DNA of 60,886 bases from Rhodospirillaceae bacterium (GCA_947476695.1 CANJRD010000021.1:1-60886), one strand, 5' to 3'. Positions 32,393-41,066 are shown, counted from the first letter of the stretch. A program made the numbers and translations. Notes: generated by a model not told the origin, from the sequence alone.

Positions 32393-33555
32393 CAGCGTTT
32401 GGCCGGCAGGTAGCGGCGGTGGAAGCGCGCGCCCAGCGCGGTCAGGATCTCGTAGCCGACTGTGCCGGCCTCGCGCGCCAGGTCGTCGACCGTATGCTTG
32501 GTGCCGATCAGCTCGATGAAGGCCCCGGCGCGCGCGGCGGAGTCCGCAACCGCGCTGACGTCGAAGGTGGTGAGGTCCATGGAGATGCGGCCGATGACGG
32601 GCACGCGCAGGCCGTCAAGCTGGCCGTAAGCGGCCTTGGCCGCGCTCCGCAGCAGGCCGTCGGCATAACCTATTGATGTGGTTGCCAATTTCGCGCCATC
32701 CGGGGCCAGAACGGTGGCACCGTATCCGACCGGTGCGGCAGCGTCAACGCGACGGACCTGCAGGATTCGGGCCTCCAGCCGCACCACCGGGACCAGCGGC
32801 CAGGGCTTGGCGTCCGGACCCGGGTTCTGGGGCGCCGAACCGTAGAGCGCGATGCCGGGCCGGGCGAAATCGAAGTGGTACGGCGCACCGAGCAGCAGGC
32901 CGGCGGAATTGGCGAGCGAGCCGCGCGCATCGCCGAACTTGAGGCGGAAGGTGCTCAAGGCCGAGGTGAAGCGCGCAAGCTGCGTCTTGTTCAGGGGATG
33001 CGACGGGCTGTCGGCGCAGGCCAGGTGGCTCATCAGCGCCAGCGGATGCAGGCCGACGAACGCCTCGGGGTCGTTCATATGCGCGCTGAATTCGGCCTCC
33101 GTCAGGCCCAGGCGCTGCATGCCGGTGTCGACCTGCACGAAGCAGTCCATCAACAGGTTATTGCGGGCCGCGAAGGTGCGCCAGGCCTTGATCTGATCCG
33201 GCGTGCTCAGCACGGGCAGGATGGCATGGGCGGCGAAGTCCGGCTCGGTGCGGCCGGAGGTGGGGCCGTGCATGCAGACGATGCGCGGGGTGCGGCCCAG
33301 GGCGGCCCGCAGTGTCACGGCTTCATCCAGGTGGGCGACGTAGAAGGTGGTGCAGCCGGCGGCCAGGAGAGCGCCGGCAATGGGCGCCATACCCAGGCCG
33401 TAGGCATCGGCCTTCACCACGGCGCCGACGTCGGTCTTGCCGGCCAGCTGTTTCAACCGGCGCCAGTTCTCGACCACGGCCGCCAGGTCGACGGTCAGAA
33501 GCGCGCCGGCACGGTCTTCCGGCGCAGAATTCATGGCGTCAGCGCGTTCTCTCAT
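32392..33555 (-). CDS. alr: Alanine racemase
   Basis: A 387-residue PLP enzyme making D-alanine for peptidoglycan. The PLP Lys lies in Ala-Val-Val-Lys-Ala-Asp-Ala-Tyr-Gly-Leu-Gly, and the opposing catalytic Tyr in Ile-Gly-Tyr-Ala-Asp-Gly. The C-terminal Gly-Arg-Ile-Ser-Met-Asp-Leu-Thr is typical. The start is ATG 33555 or ATG 33534. A longer in-frame start at 33648 must be rejected, because its extra residues (Val-Thr-Leu-Gly-Pro-Arg-Val-Lys-Pro-Glu-Asp-Asp) are the translation of an intergenic repeat. The stop overlaps mlaE. Confidence 0.93.
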   Translation of the reverse strand: MRERADAMNSAPEDRAGALLTVDLAAVVENWRRLKQLAGKTDVGAVVKADAYGLGMAPIAGALLAAGCTTFYVAHLDEAVTLRAALGRTPRIVCMHGPTSGRTEPDFAAHAILPVLSTPDQIKAWRTFAARNNLLMDCFVQVDTGMQRLGLTEAEFSAHMNDPEAFVGLHPLALMSHLACADSPSHPLNKTQLARFTSALSTFRLKFGDARGSLANSAGLLLGAPYHFDFARPGIALYGSAPQNPGPDAKPWPLVPVVRLEARILQVRRVDAAAPVGYGATVLAPDGAKLATTSIGYADGLLRSAAKAAYGQLDGLRVPVIGRISMDLTTFDVSAVADSAARAGAFIELIGTKHTVDDLAREAGTVGYEILTALGARFHRRYLPAKR

Positions 33556-33606
33556 GCGCCCGGTGTGTAAGGCATTTTGGGGGTTTCGTGCAGCCCCATA
33601 CTGAAT

Positions 33607-33696
33607 GTCGTCCTCGGGCTTGACCCGAGGACCCAGGGTCACACGCACCGACCGAAGCCGTTTCCCTGGACCCTCGGGTCAAGCCCGAGGGTGACC
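33607..33696. repeat. Pair of inverted palindromic repeat units
   Basis: Two near-identical units in opposite orientation: cctcggg-cttga-cccgagg with acccaggg (33612-33637), and ccctgg with ccctcggg-tcaag-cccgaggg (33664-33691). Each is a hairpin, and together they can fold into one long stem. This is a well-known dispersed element of alphaproteobacterial intergenic regions. It lies between the dnaB stop and the alr start and may shape transcript ends. Confidence 0.8.
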
Positions 33697-33708
33697 AAAA
33701 AACAGCCG

Positions 33709-35238
33709 CTACTCCATTTGCATGGGTACGTAGTTCGTATCGATGTGATCGCTGAAGTGGGTGAAGTTCGGCTCGAAGTGCAGCCGCACGGTGCCGATGG
33801 GGCCGTGGCGCTGCTTGGCGACGATGACTTCGGCGATGTTGTGCGCCTGCTCGCAGCGCTGTTGCCATTCCACGATGCGCTCGTGGTGATGATCCGAGGT
33901 TTCGTTGTCGCGGCGCTGCGGCTCGCCCGAACGCTCCAGGTAGTACTGTTCGCGAAACACGAACATGACGACGTCCGAATCCTGTTCGATGGTGCCCGAT
34001 TCACGAAGGTCGGCCAGCTGCGGGCGTTTGTCTTCGCGCTGTTCGACCGCGCGCGACAGCTGCGACAGCGCCAGCACGGGAACCTTCAGGTCTTTCGCCA
34101 GGGCTTTCAGGCCACGCGTGATCGCCGAGATTTCCTGCACGCGGTTCTCGGCGCGCTCAGACCGCGAGGTCGCGATCAGCTGCAGGTAGTCGATCACGAT
34201 CAGGCCCAGGCCGCTTTCGCCGCCCTGCTTGTTCTGACGCGCGATGCGGCGGCAGCGGGTGCGGATCGCGGAGATCGTCACCGCCGGGGTGTCGTCGATG
34301 TCGAGCGGCAGATCGGCGATCTCGGCGGAGGCGCGCACAAGGCGGTCGAAGTCGTCGTTCGAAAGCTTGCCCGTGCGGATGTCGTGGCTGCTGATCTTGG
34401 CGGTTTCCGCCAGGATACGGTTAGCCAACTGGTCGGCCGACATTTCGAGCGAGAAGAACACGACGCGTTTGCCGCGATCCTCGGGCCGGTCGGTGCTCTT
34501 GAAATCCTTCGCGGCGTTGAACGCGATATTGGTGGCCAACGAGGTTTTGCCCATCGACGGGCGGCCGGCGAGGATCAGCAGGTCCGACGGATGCAGGCCG
34601 CCGAGTTTGTCGTTCATATCCTTCAGGCCGGTCGTCACGCCGGCCAGGGCGCCGTCGCGCCGATGCGCGGCTTCGGCCAGACTGATGGCTTCCTTCAAGG
34701 CGCTGCCGAAACTTTTCGGGCCGCCGTCGGCCGAGCCGCTGGACGCGAGATCGAACAGGCGCTGTTCCGAGATTTCGATCTGGGTGCTCGCGGTCTCGTC
34801 GATATCCGCCACGAAGGCGTCGTTGACCATGTCCTCGCCGATGGTGATCAGCTCGCGGCGCAGGAACAGGTCATAGATCAGTTTGCCGTAGTCGCCGGCG
34901 TTGATGACCGTGACCATGCTGTTGGCCAGACCGGCGATGTACTTCATGCCGCCGGCGGCGATCACGAGTTCATCGCGCTCCAGATAGGTCTTCAACGTGA
35001 CCGGATTGGCCTGATGGCCCTGTTCGACCAGCTTCATCATCGCGGTGAAGATGCGCGCGTTGGCGGGGTCGCTGAAATGCTCCGGCAGCAAATAGTCGGC
35101 GACCTTCTCGAAGGCGCGATTGTTGAGCAGCAGCGCCCCCAGCAGGGCGCGCTCGGCCTCGAGGTTTTGCGGCGGCGACCGCAGGAGGCCCGACGTGGCT
35201 TCCTGGGCGTCAGTGGTGCGAAGAGCTGTGGCGGACAT
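33709..35238 (-). CDS. dnaB: Replicative DNA helicase DnaB
   Basis: A 509-residue hexameric fork helicase. The N-terminal primase-interacting domain (Pro-Gln-Asn-Leu-Glu-Ala-Glu-Arg-Ala-Leu-Leu-Gly) is followed by a RecA-type domain. That domain has Walker A Gly-Arg-Pro-Ser-Met-Gly-Lys-Thr, Leu-Ile-Val-Ile-Asp-Tyr-Leu-Gln-Leu-Ile (Walker B) and Leu-Ser-Gln-Leu-Ser-Arg (H3/H4). A Leu-Arg-Glu-Ser-Gly-Thr-Ile-Glu-Gln-Asp-Ser-Asp motif is near the end. No intein is present. ATG 35238 was chosen over further upstream starts in non-conserved sequence. Length is normal. Confidence 0.96.
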   Translation of the reverse strand: MSATALRTTDAQEATSGLLRSPPQNLEAERALLGALLLNNRAFEKVADYLLPEHFSDPANARIFTAMMKLVEQGHQANPVTLKTYLERDELVIAAGGMKYIAGLANSMVTVINAGDYGKLIYDLFLRRELITIGEDMVNDAFVADIDETASTQIEISEQRLFDLASSGSADGGPKSFGSALKEAISLAEAAHRRDGALAGVTTGLKDMNDKLGGLHPSDLLILAGRPSMGKTSLATNIAFNAAKDFKSTDRPEDRGKRVVFFSLEMSADQLANRILAETAKISSHDIRTGKLSNDDFDRLVRASAEIADLPLDIDDTPAVTISAIRTRCRRIARQNKQGGESGLGLIVIDYLQLIATSRSERAENRVQEISAITRGLKALAKDLKVPVLALSQLSRAVEQREDKRPQLADLRESGTIEQDSDVVMFVFREQYYLERSGEPQRRDNETSDHHHERIVEWQQRCEQAHNIAEVIVAKQRHGPIGTVRLHFEPNFTHFSDHIDTNYVPMQME

Positions 35239-35285
35239 CTGCGCACCGTATGCCCTCAGGCGGTGAACGAGAAGCCGCGAGGGGC

Positions 35286-35294
35286 TGTGAATAA
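35286..35294 (-). promoter_or_regulatory. DnaA-box-like 9-mer upstream of dnaB
   Basis: On the minus strand this reads TTATTCACA, one mismatch from the DnaA box TTATCCACA, 48 bases before the dnaB ATG. A single box has little weight by itself. Confidence 0.3.
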
Positions 35295-35444
35295 CGGGTG
35301 TATCGGGGACTATCACGCGAACAGCGATATTTTTTATTTGCTGCAACCTCTGCGGGGCATGGCCTTTATTCCCGCGGACCCTTGCCAAGCGCGTCCGCCT
35401 CTGTGCAGATGCGCGGCAGTCGAAACTTGCAACCAGCGGTGACC

Positions 35445-36254
35445 ATGGATCTTACGACAGCGCTGCAAGCTGTGCTTCTCGGCATCGTCGAGGGTGTCAC
35501 CGAATTCCTGCCGATCTCATCCACCGGGCATCTGATCCTGGTGCAGGATTTCATGGGCTTCCAGGGTCCGGCGGGCGAGCTGTTCCCCATCGTGATCCAG
35601 CTGGGCGCGATCCTGTCGGTCTGCTGGCTCTATCGCGCCAAGCTCATCCATACCGTGGCGACGCTGTTCCGTGAGAAGGGGGCGCAGGCCTTCACGATCA
35701 ACATCCTGCTGGCGTTTCTGCCGGCGGCGATCATCGGCGTCTTCGCCTACAAGACCATCAAGACCGCGCTGTTCAATCCGACCGTGGTGTCGATCGCGCT
35801 GATCGTCGGCGGTATCGCCATCATCATCATCGAGCGTCTGCCGATCGCAAAGAACGCCCGCTATGACAGCATCGAAAGCATTCCGGCGGCCCGCGCGCTC
35901 GCCATCGGCTTCTTCCAGTGTGTGTCGATGATCCCCGGCACCAGCCGGGCGGCGGCGACCATCATGGGCGCGCTGCTGGTGGGCGTGACGCGTCAGGCGG
36001 CGGCGGAATTCTCGTTCATCCTGGCGATCCCGACGATGCTCGCGGCGACCGTCTATGACCTCTACAAGAACCGCGACACGCTCTCGACCGAAGGGCTCGA
36101 GGTCATCGCCATCGGCTTCGTGGTGTCGTTCATCGTTGCGCTGTTCGTGGTGCGCTGGCTGATCGGCTATGTCTCGCGCCACGGCTTCACGCCGTTCGCG
36201 ATCTACCGGATCGTGCTGGGCGTCGTGATGCTGGGCATCATTTACGCCGCGTAG
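35445..36254 (+). CDS. uppP: Undecaprenyl-diphosphatase UppP (BacA)
   Basis: A 269-residue integral membrane phosphatase that recycles the undecaprenyl carrier for cell-wall synthesis. Signature motifs are present: Gly-Ile-Val-Glu-Gly-Val-Thr-Glu-Phe-Leu-Pro-Ile-Ser-Ser-Thr-Gly-His at residues 12-28 and Pro-Gly-Thr-Ser-Arg-Ala-Ala-Ala-Thr near 165, with about seven to eight hydrophobic spans. ATG 35445 follows an AGCGGTG stretch and begins right before the family N-terminus. It is divergent from dnaB and ends 4 bases from the convergent WD40 gene. Confidence 0.95.
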   Translation: MDLTTALQAVLLGIVEGVTEFLPISSTGHLILVQDFMGFQGPAGELFPIVIQLGAILSVCWLYRAKLIHTVATLFREKGAQAFTINILLAFLPAAIIGVFAYKTIKTALFNPTVVSIALIVGGIAIIIIERLPIAKNARYDSIESIPAARALAIGFFQCVSMIPGTSRAAATIMGALLVGVTRQAAAEFSFILAIPTMLAATVYDLYKNRDTLSTEGLEVIAIGFVVSFIVALFVVRWLIGYVSRHGFTPFAIYRIVLGVVMLGIIYAA

Positions 36255-36258
36255 CGCG

Positions 36259-37293
36259 CTACTCGCGGAAATCGACCAGCACGACTTCGCCGGCTTCGTC
36301 GCCGACAAGCAGGCGGTCGCCTGCGGCATTCCAGGCCATGGCGGTGACGGGCGCCTTGCGCGCGCCTGAGATGGCGACACTGCGCACACCGGGGTTGCCC
36401 AGCACCAGCGCGCCATTGGCGAAGCCGGCCGCGATGACGTCACGCTTGGGATTACAGCTGACCGCCGTGACCGGCGAGCCATCGCTGACATTCATCGGAC
36501 CGGAGCCGAATTCCAGCGGCGCCTTGCCCATCGGTCCACCGCCGGAGAACGGCCAGCAGATCACGGTATCCGCGCCGCCGGTCGCCAGAACAACGCCGCG
36601 CCGGCTGAAGCTCATCGACCGCACCTTGGCGCCATAGCCGCTCATGCGCATGTGCTGGCCGTCGGACATCCGCCAGCCGTGCAGGGCGTTTTCCTGCATC
36701 TCGGTGATCAGGTAATCGCCGTCCGGGCTCCAGGTGACCGCGAGGTGCGAGCCCTTCCAGTCGAGCTCCTGCGGCTTGGAATCCTGCGTCGCAAGCCACC
36801 ACAGCGACACGCCGTTGTAGTGCGAGGCCGCCAGGCGCTTGCCCTTGGCGTTGATCGCGAGCCCGCCGACGGTCGTCGGGTGCGAGATCTTGCGCGGCTC
36901 CTTCTTGCCCTTCACGTCGAGCACATAGGCGTCCTTGCCGATGGCATAGACGCGCACGTTCGCCCCGGCATGGGCCGTGACCTGCTCGACCCACTTGCCT
37001 TTGGTCTCGGCCAGCGTCGTCAGCTCGCCGTTCGCATTGATGCGCACCAGCTTGCCGTCATCGCCGCCGGACAGGAAGGCATCGGGCGTGGCGTCGGGCG
37101 CGAAGCTCAAACACGCGCCATTGTGCACGGTGATGGGTGCCGGTTCCGGGGCCTCGGCATCGACGATGCGCACCGTGCCGTCGCCCAGGGCGACGCCGAA
37201 GGTGCGGCCATTGCCGGCCACGGAGATGCCGACGACGAAGGCATCGAACGACCAGGTCTTGAGGCGTTCGCTATCGGGCGTGTTGGAGGCCAC
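36259..37293 (-). CDS. WD40-repeat protein next to a CobW GTPase
   Basis: A 344-residue beta-propeller protein. Several blades are visible: Gly-Asp-Gly-Thr-Val-Arg-Ile-Val-Asp, Gly-Gly-Asp-Asp-Gly-Lys-Leu-Val-Arg-Ile, His-Leu-Ala-Val-Thr-Trp-Ser-Pro-Asp-Gly, Ala-Thr-Gly-Gly-Ala-Asp-Thr-Val-Ile-Cys-Trp and Val-Thr-Ala-Met-Ala-Trp-Asn-Ala-Ala-Gly. No signal peptide, so cytosolic. It starts 6 bases after the cobW stop, so the two are co-expressed, and a scaffold role in the same metal-handling process is likely. WD40 proteins beside CobW GTPases are seen in other alphaproteobacteria. Confidence 0.82.
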   Translation of the reverse strand: MASNTPDSERLKTWSFDAFVVGISVAGNGRTFGVALGDGTVRIVDAEAPEPAPITVHNGACLSFAPDATPDAFLSGGDDGKLVRINANGELTTLAETKGKWVEQVTAHAGANVRVYAIGKDAYVLDVKGKKEPRKISHPTTVGGLAINAKGKRLAASHYNGVSLWWLATQDSKPQELDWKGSHLAVTWSPDGDYLITEMQENALHGWRMSDGQHMRMSGYGAKVRSMSFSRRGVVLATGGADTVICWPFSGGGPMGKAPLEFGSGPMNVSDGSPVTAVSCNPKRDVIAAGFANGALVLGNPGVRSVAISGARKAPVTAMAWNAAGDRLLVGDEAGEVVLVDFRE

Positions 37294-37299
37294 GGTCGA

Positions 37300-38358
37300 T
37301 CAAGCCACGGATGCGAGGAAGCCGCGCTCGAGCAGCGCCTTGTCGAGGTCGCGGCCGATGAACACCAGGCGCGAGCGCCGGTTGTCCTTGCTCGGCCATG
37401 CGCCGGCGAGACCGGCGTCGGAGACCATGTGGACGGCCTGGAAAACGTAGCGGTCCTTCGCGCCGGCCATGTTGAGGATGCCCTTGGTGCGCAGGATCTG
37501 CTGGCCATAGGTCATCAGCACATCGTTGATCCAGGCCTCGAACTTCGCCTGATCGAGCGGCTTGTCGGTCGAGACCGAGATGCTCTTGATGTCCTCGTCG
37601 TGGGTCAGCTCATCGTTGTGATGATCGGCATGATGGTCGTGCCCGTGATCGTGACCGCAGTGTTCATCGTGAACGTGGTCGTGATCGTGGTGATGATGGT
37701 GGTGCTCGTCCTTCAGGAAGTCGGGATCGAGCGCCAGCACGCGGTTCAAATCGAAGGCGCCACGGTCGAGGATCTTGTCCAGCGCGATGTCGCTGCGCTG
37801 GGTGTGACAGATCGTGGCGAAGGGGTTGAGGCCGCGCAGGCGCTTCTCGACGCGCACCAGGTCTTCCTTGCTCACCAGATCGGTCTTGTTCAGCAGGATC
37901 ACGTCGGCGAAGGCGATCTGATCGTCGGCGGTTTCCGTGTCGGCCAGGCGCTGCTCGACGTGCTTAGCGTCGACGACGGTGACGATCGCATCCAGCATGG
38001 TCTTCTTGCGCACGTCGTCGTCGGTGAAGAACGTCTGCGCCACCGGCGAGGGATCGGCCAGGCCGGTCGTTTCCACCAGGATGCCGTCGAACTTGTCGCG
38101 GCGCTTCATCAGCGCGCCGAGGATGCGGATGAGATCGCCGCGCACGGTGCAGCAGATGCAGCCGTTGTTCATCTCGAACACTTCTTCGTCGGCGCCGACC
38201 ACGAGGTCGTTGTCGATGCCGATCTCGCCGAACTCGTTGACGATCACGGCGTACTTCTTGCCGTGGTTCTCGGTCAGCACGCGGTTGAGCAGCGTCGTCT
38301 TTCCGGCGCCCAGAAATCCGGTCAGCACGGTGACGGGGACTTGTCGGGTGTCGCTCAT
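37300..38358 (-). CDS. CobW/ZNG-family GTPase with a His-rich loop
   Basis: A 352-residue G3E GTPase, a putative zinc metallochaperone. The P-loop is Gly-Phe-Leu-Gly-Ala-Gly-Lys-Thr-Thr at residues 14-22. The metal motif is Gly-Cys-Ile-Cys-Cys (Cys67, Cys69, Cys70), with Val-Asn-Glu-Phe-Gly-Glu and Asn-Lys-Thr-Asp-Leu (G4) also present. Between about residues 208 and 245 is a His/Asp cluster with six consecutive His and about 16 His in all, a metal-binding loop. A CobW C-terminal domain follows. ATG 38358 starts directly before the P-loop strand. No clear Zur box was found upstream. Confidence 0.92.
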   Translation of the reverse strand: MSDTRQVPVTVLTGFLGAGKTTLLNRVLTENHGKKYAVIVNEFGEIGIDNDLVVGADEEVFEMNNGCICCTVRGDLIRILGALMKRRDKFDGILVETTGLADPSPVAQTFFTDDDVRKKTMLDAIVTVVDAKHVEQRLADTETADDQIAFADVILLNKTDLVSKEDLVRVEKRLRGLNPFATICHTQRSDIALDKILDRGAFDLNRVLALDPDFLKDEHHHHHHDHDHVHDEHCGHDHGHDHHADHHNDELTHDEDIKSISVSTDKPLDQAKFEAWINDVLMTYGQQILRTKGILNMAGAKDRYVFQAVHMVSDAGLAGAWPSKDNRRSRLVFIGRDLDKALLERGFLASVA

Positions 38359-38437
38359 GACATTCTTCCTTGGGGCGGGATCATTCGGTGGGAATGTGAC
38401 GCCTTCATATAGGGTCACCGGCGGTCGCCGCGAGCCC

Positions 38438-38478
38438 CAAAACGAAACCGGCGCAGTCCTGGAAAGGATCTGCGCCGG
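38438..38478 (-). terminator. Rho-independent terminator of the ribosomal-protein operon
   Basis: On the minus strand, a hairpin with a perfect 9-bp outer stem (ccggcgcag/ctgcgccgg, 38448-38456 with 38470-38478) and a 4-bp inner stem is followed by tttcgtttt. It lies 39 bases past the rplI stop and separates this operon from cobW. Confidence 0.85.
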
Positions 38479-38516
38479 CAATCGGTACCCAGCCGGCCGT
38501 AGCCAACCTGCCTTAA

Positions 38517-39092
38517 TTAGGCCTGGGCTTCTTCTTCGTCGTCGCCTTCTTCGGCTTCGGCCGGGGCTTCGCCGCCCAGGATCTTCTCGGCGTCTTCGGC
38601 GCGTTCAAGCAGCTGGGCTGCTTCGGCGGCCTTCAGATCGGCTTCTTCCATCGAGCGGGCGACCGTGAAGTCGACGTCGATCTTCACTTCCGGGTGCAAG
38701 CGCACCGGGGTCTTGAACACGCCGAGGATCTTCACCGGCGCATTCAGGAGAACCTGCGTGCGCTCGACGTGGAAGCCCTGCTTGGTCAGCTCTTCGGCGA
38801 TGTCGCGCGCTGCGACCGAACCGTACAGCTGTCCGCCTTCACCGGCCTGACGGACGATGACGACCTTCACGCCTTCCATCTTCTTGGCGATCGCCTGCGC
38901 TTCGTCGCGACGCTTGATGTTCGCCGCTTCGAGTTCCGCACGGCGGGATTCGAAGACCGCCTTGTTGTCTTTATTGGCGCGCAGGGCCTTCTTCTGCGGG
39001 AACAGGAAGTTCCGCGCGAAGCCCGGCTTCACATTGACGACATCGCCCATCTGACCCAGGCGGTCGATACGTTCCAAAAGGATCACGTCCAT
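38517..39092 (-). CDS. rplI: 50S ribosomal protein L9
   Basis: A 191-residue ribosomal protein. The N-terminal L9 domain has Met-Asp-Val-Ile-Leu-Leu-Glu and the Val-Lys-Pro-Gly-Phe-Ala-Arg-Asn-Phe-Leu-Phe-Pro signature; a long connecting helix and a C-terminal domain follow. An acidic Glu/Ala tail of about 35 residues extends beyond the E. coli length, common in alphaproteobacteria. ATG 39092 overlaps the stop of the DUF2232 gene, and the transcript ends at the hairpin downstream. Confidence 0.96.
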   Translation of the reverse strand: MDVILLERIDRLGQMGDVVNVKPGFARNFLFPQKKALRANKDNKAVFESRRAELEAANIKRRDEAQAIAKKMEGVKVVIVRQAGEGGQLYGSVAARDIAEELTKQGFHVERTQVLLNAPVKILGVFKTPVRLHPEVKIDVDFTVARSMEEADLKAAEAAQLLERAEDAEKILGGEAPAEAEEGDDEEEAQA

Positions 39093-40036
39093 CACTGACC
39101 TCCGTCGCGGTGCTGCATTGTGCGGCTCCGCATCTGCAAAAAGTGCTCCATCACCCCGATGATCACGATCAGCGCGAATGCTGCGCCAGCCGCCACCAGG
39201 GCAAACCCATAGAAGGCAATCAACGCGGCCCGGCCACCGCCGAACTTCGCTATCGCCACGTGCACCACCGCGAGCCCCTGAAGGACCAGCGGAAGGCTCA
39301 GGCAGATCGCCGCGTTGACCGCAACGAAGCCCGCGTCTCCTGACGCCAACCCGACCGCGATGCCCGCGGCCGCGAAAGCGCCCAAATACCATCCCGGCAC
39401 CGCGATCGTGCGGTAGGCCGGCGTCGGCCAGCGCGCGAAACCGTCGCGGGCCAACAGCCACTGGGCCAACGTCGCGCTGATCAGCGCGCGGAAAGCCCAG
39501 TTCCAGGCAGCGGCGCCAGGCAAGATACGCGCCATCACCGCCACTACGCTGTCCGGAGCATTTATGTCGCCCCGGGTCTTTGCCGCTTCGGCGATCAGCT
39601 GTTGCAGCTGGGCGCGAAGCGTCGCCTCAAGTCCTTCGGTCCCGGGTGAGGCATTCGCCAAACCCATGACCAGCAGCGCCGCCGCGGCGACCGTCAGCAT
39701 CGCCACCGCGATGCCGAGGACACGGCCCGTGCCGGCTTCCGGCGCCTTGGCGATCGCTGGACCCGCGCGGGTCAGGATCGCCGTCGGCGCCACGTCGACC
39801 AGCGCATAGAGCACCGTCAACGCGAAGGAATCCGTCAGGACTACGACCGTGACCATTCCGCTCAACGCAGCGAGCGGCAGATACGGCAAACCAAGTCCCA
39901 AGGCCGTCATCGCCAGCGGGATCGACGAGAACATCAGTCCCAGCACAACACCGAGAACAGAGCCACGCCACGCCGCAACCAGCAACATCGCGCCCAGGGC
40001 CCCTGCGGCCGCGGCGATGAGGGGTTGATGCCTCAT
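39092..40036 (-). CDS. DUF2232 family membrane protein
   Basis: A 314-residue integral membrane protein with about eight hydrophobic segments. It sits between rpsR and rplI, the usual place of DUF2232 proteins in alphaproteobacteria. The fold resembles YybS-type membrane proteins; function is unknown. The visible core includes Pro-Gly-Ala-Ala-Ala-Trp-Asn-Trp-Ala-Phe and a C-terminal Phe-Tyr-Gly-Phe-Ala-Leu-Val span. ATG 40036 or GTG 40045 may be the start. Its stop is coupled to rplI. Confidence 0.85.
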   Translation of the reverse strand: MRHQPLIAAAAGALGAMLLVAAWRGSVLGVVLGLMFSSIPLAMTALGLGLPYLPLAALSGMVTVVVLTDSFALTVLYALVDVAPTAILTRAGPAIAKAPEAGTGRVLGIAVAMLTVAAAALLVMGLANASPGTEGLEATLRAQLQQLIAEAAKTRGDINAPDSVVAVMARILPGAAAWNWAFRALISATLAQWLLARDGFARWPTPAYRTIAVPGWYLGAFAAAGIAVGLASGDAGFVAVNAAICLSLPLVLQGLAVVHVAIAKFGGGRAALIAFYGFALVAAGAAFALIVIIGVMEHFLQMRSRTMQHRDGGQ

Positions 40037-40066
40037 GCCTTGCACCGCGCGGACCCGAACGCGTTC

Positions 40067-40300
40067 TTAGATCGCCACCACGTACGGAAGCAGAGCGAGG
40101 AAGCGCGCGCGCTTGATGGCGCGGGCGAGTTCACGCTGCTTCTTCGCCGAAACCGCGGTGATGCGGCTCGGCACGATCTTGCCACGCTCGGAGATGTAGC
40201 GGGACAGGAGGCGGGTATCCTTGTAATCGATCTTCGGAGCGGTCGCGCCCTGGAACGGGCAGCTCTTGCGACGCCGGAAGAACGGCTTGCGACCCTTCAT
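40067..40300 (-). CDS. rpsR: 30S ribosomal protein S18
   Basis: A 77-residue ribosomal protein with the full S18 signature: [11 protein letters not shown], Asp-Tyr-Lys-Asp, then [18 protein letters not shown]. Length is normal. It binds S6 in the 30S platform. The ATG overlaps the rpsF stop by one base (TAATG), so the two partners are made in equal amounts. Confidence 0.98.
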   Translation of the reverse strand: MKGRKPFFRRRKSCPFQGATAPKIDYKDTRLLSRYISERGKIVPSRITAVSAKKQRELARAIKRARFLALLPYVVAI

Positions 40301-40857
40301 TAGCCTTCTCCTTCGCTAGGAGCAGCAGCGTCGCTGCGCGGACGACGGCCGGAGTCAAAACGGCCACCTTCGCCGCCGCCACCACCACCGAATCCGCCAC
40401 GGCCACCACGGTCGCCGTCTTCGCGACCACGGCCACCGCCGCCGCCACCACCGAATCCGCCACGGCCACCGCCGCCGCCGCCAAATCCACGACCACCGCC
40501 GAAGCCACGGCTCGGACGATCGTCATCCGGACGGCCCTTGTTCTGCAGAACGGCAGACGGACCTTCCTCGTGCTCTTCGACCGCGATGGTCAGATAGCGC
40601 AGGACATCTTCGTTGATGCGCATGCGGCGCTCGAACTCAGCGATCGCCGCCGGTGGGGCGTCGACGTTGAAGAACAGGTAGTGCGCCTTGCGGTTCTTCT
40701 TGATGCGATAGGTGAGGGACCGGAGGCCCCAGTTTTCGCGCTTCGTGATCTTGCCGCCGCCTTCGCCGAGGATGGCAGCCAACTCGTCGCCGAGGGTATC
40801 CACCTGCGCGGTGGAGATGTCCTGGCGTGCGATCACAACGCTCTCATAGAGCGGCAT
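40300..40857 (-). CDS. rpsF: 30S ribosomal protein S6 with a Gly/Arg-rich tail
   Basis: A 185-residue protein. Residues 1-95 are a normal S6 domain: [13 protein letters not shown], Glu-Asn-Trp-Gly-Leu-Arg, and a Tyr-Leu-Phe-Phe-Asn-Val strand. Residues about 108-185 form an unusual tail with repeated Gly-Gly-Arg-Gly, Gly-Phe-Gly-Gly-Gly and runs of up to seven Gly, then an acidic end. Alphaproteobacterial S6 often has a charged extension, but this RGG-like tail is long. First gene of rpsF-rpsR-DUF2232-rplI, behind a good promoter. Confidence 0.95.
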   Translation of the reverse strand: MPLYESVVIARQDISTAQVDTLGDELAAILGEGGGKITKRENWGLRSLTYRIKKNRKAHYLFFNVDAPPAAIAEFERRMRINEDVLRYLTIAVEEHEEGPSAVLQNKGRPDDDRPSRGFGGGRGFGGGGGGRGGFGGGGGGGRGREDGDRGGRGGFGGGGGGEGGRFDSGRRPRSDAAAPSEGEG

Positions 40858-40961
40858 TTCAAGCTCTCCTTATGGCTTGTCTCTTCCGGCTGGACCCGAC
40901 CATCGGGACCGCCGGCATAGCCGACCCGGATGGGGCGGCAAGGAGCTATGTAAGGGCGCGG

Positions 40962-40989
40962 AATATACACATAGCCCCGGGCCGAGCAA
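40962..40989 (-). promoter_or_regulatory. Probable sigma-70 promoter of rpsF operon
   Basis: On the minus strand, TTGCTC (40989-40984), a 16-base spacer and TATATT (40967-40962) lie about 105 bases before the rpsF ATG. The rest of the 307-base divergent gap (40858-41164) holds the fabD promoter, which I could not assign. It also has a TTGACA at 41107 without a matching -10. Confidence 0.5.
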
Positions 40990-41066
40990 GCGCCGTGGAC
41001 AGTGATTTTTGAGCCAATTCCAACGATTTGTTGTTAACCGTGGCGCCCGGCGGGCTATGGTTGGCC

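Noticed and set aside
38359-38447. Zur box upstream of the CobW GTPase gene
   Set aside because: The pair looks zinc-related, but no A/T-rich inverted repeat of the Zur type is present in the short upstream region.
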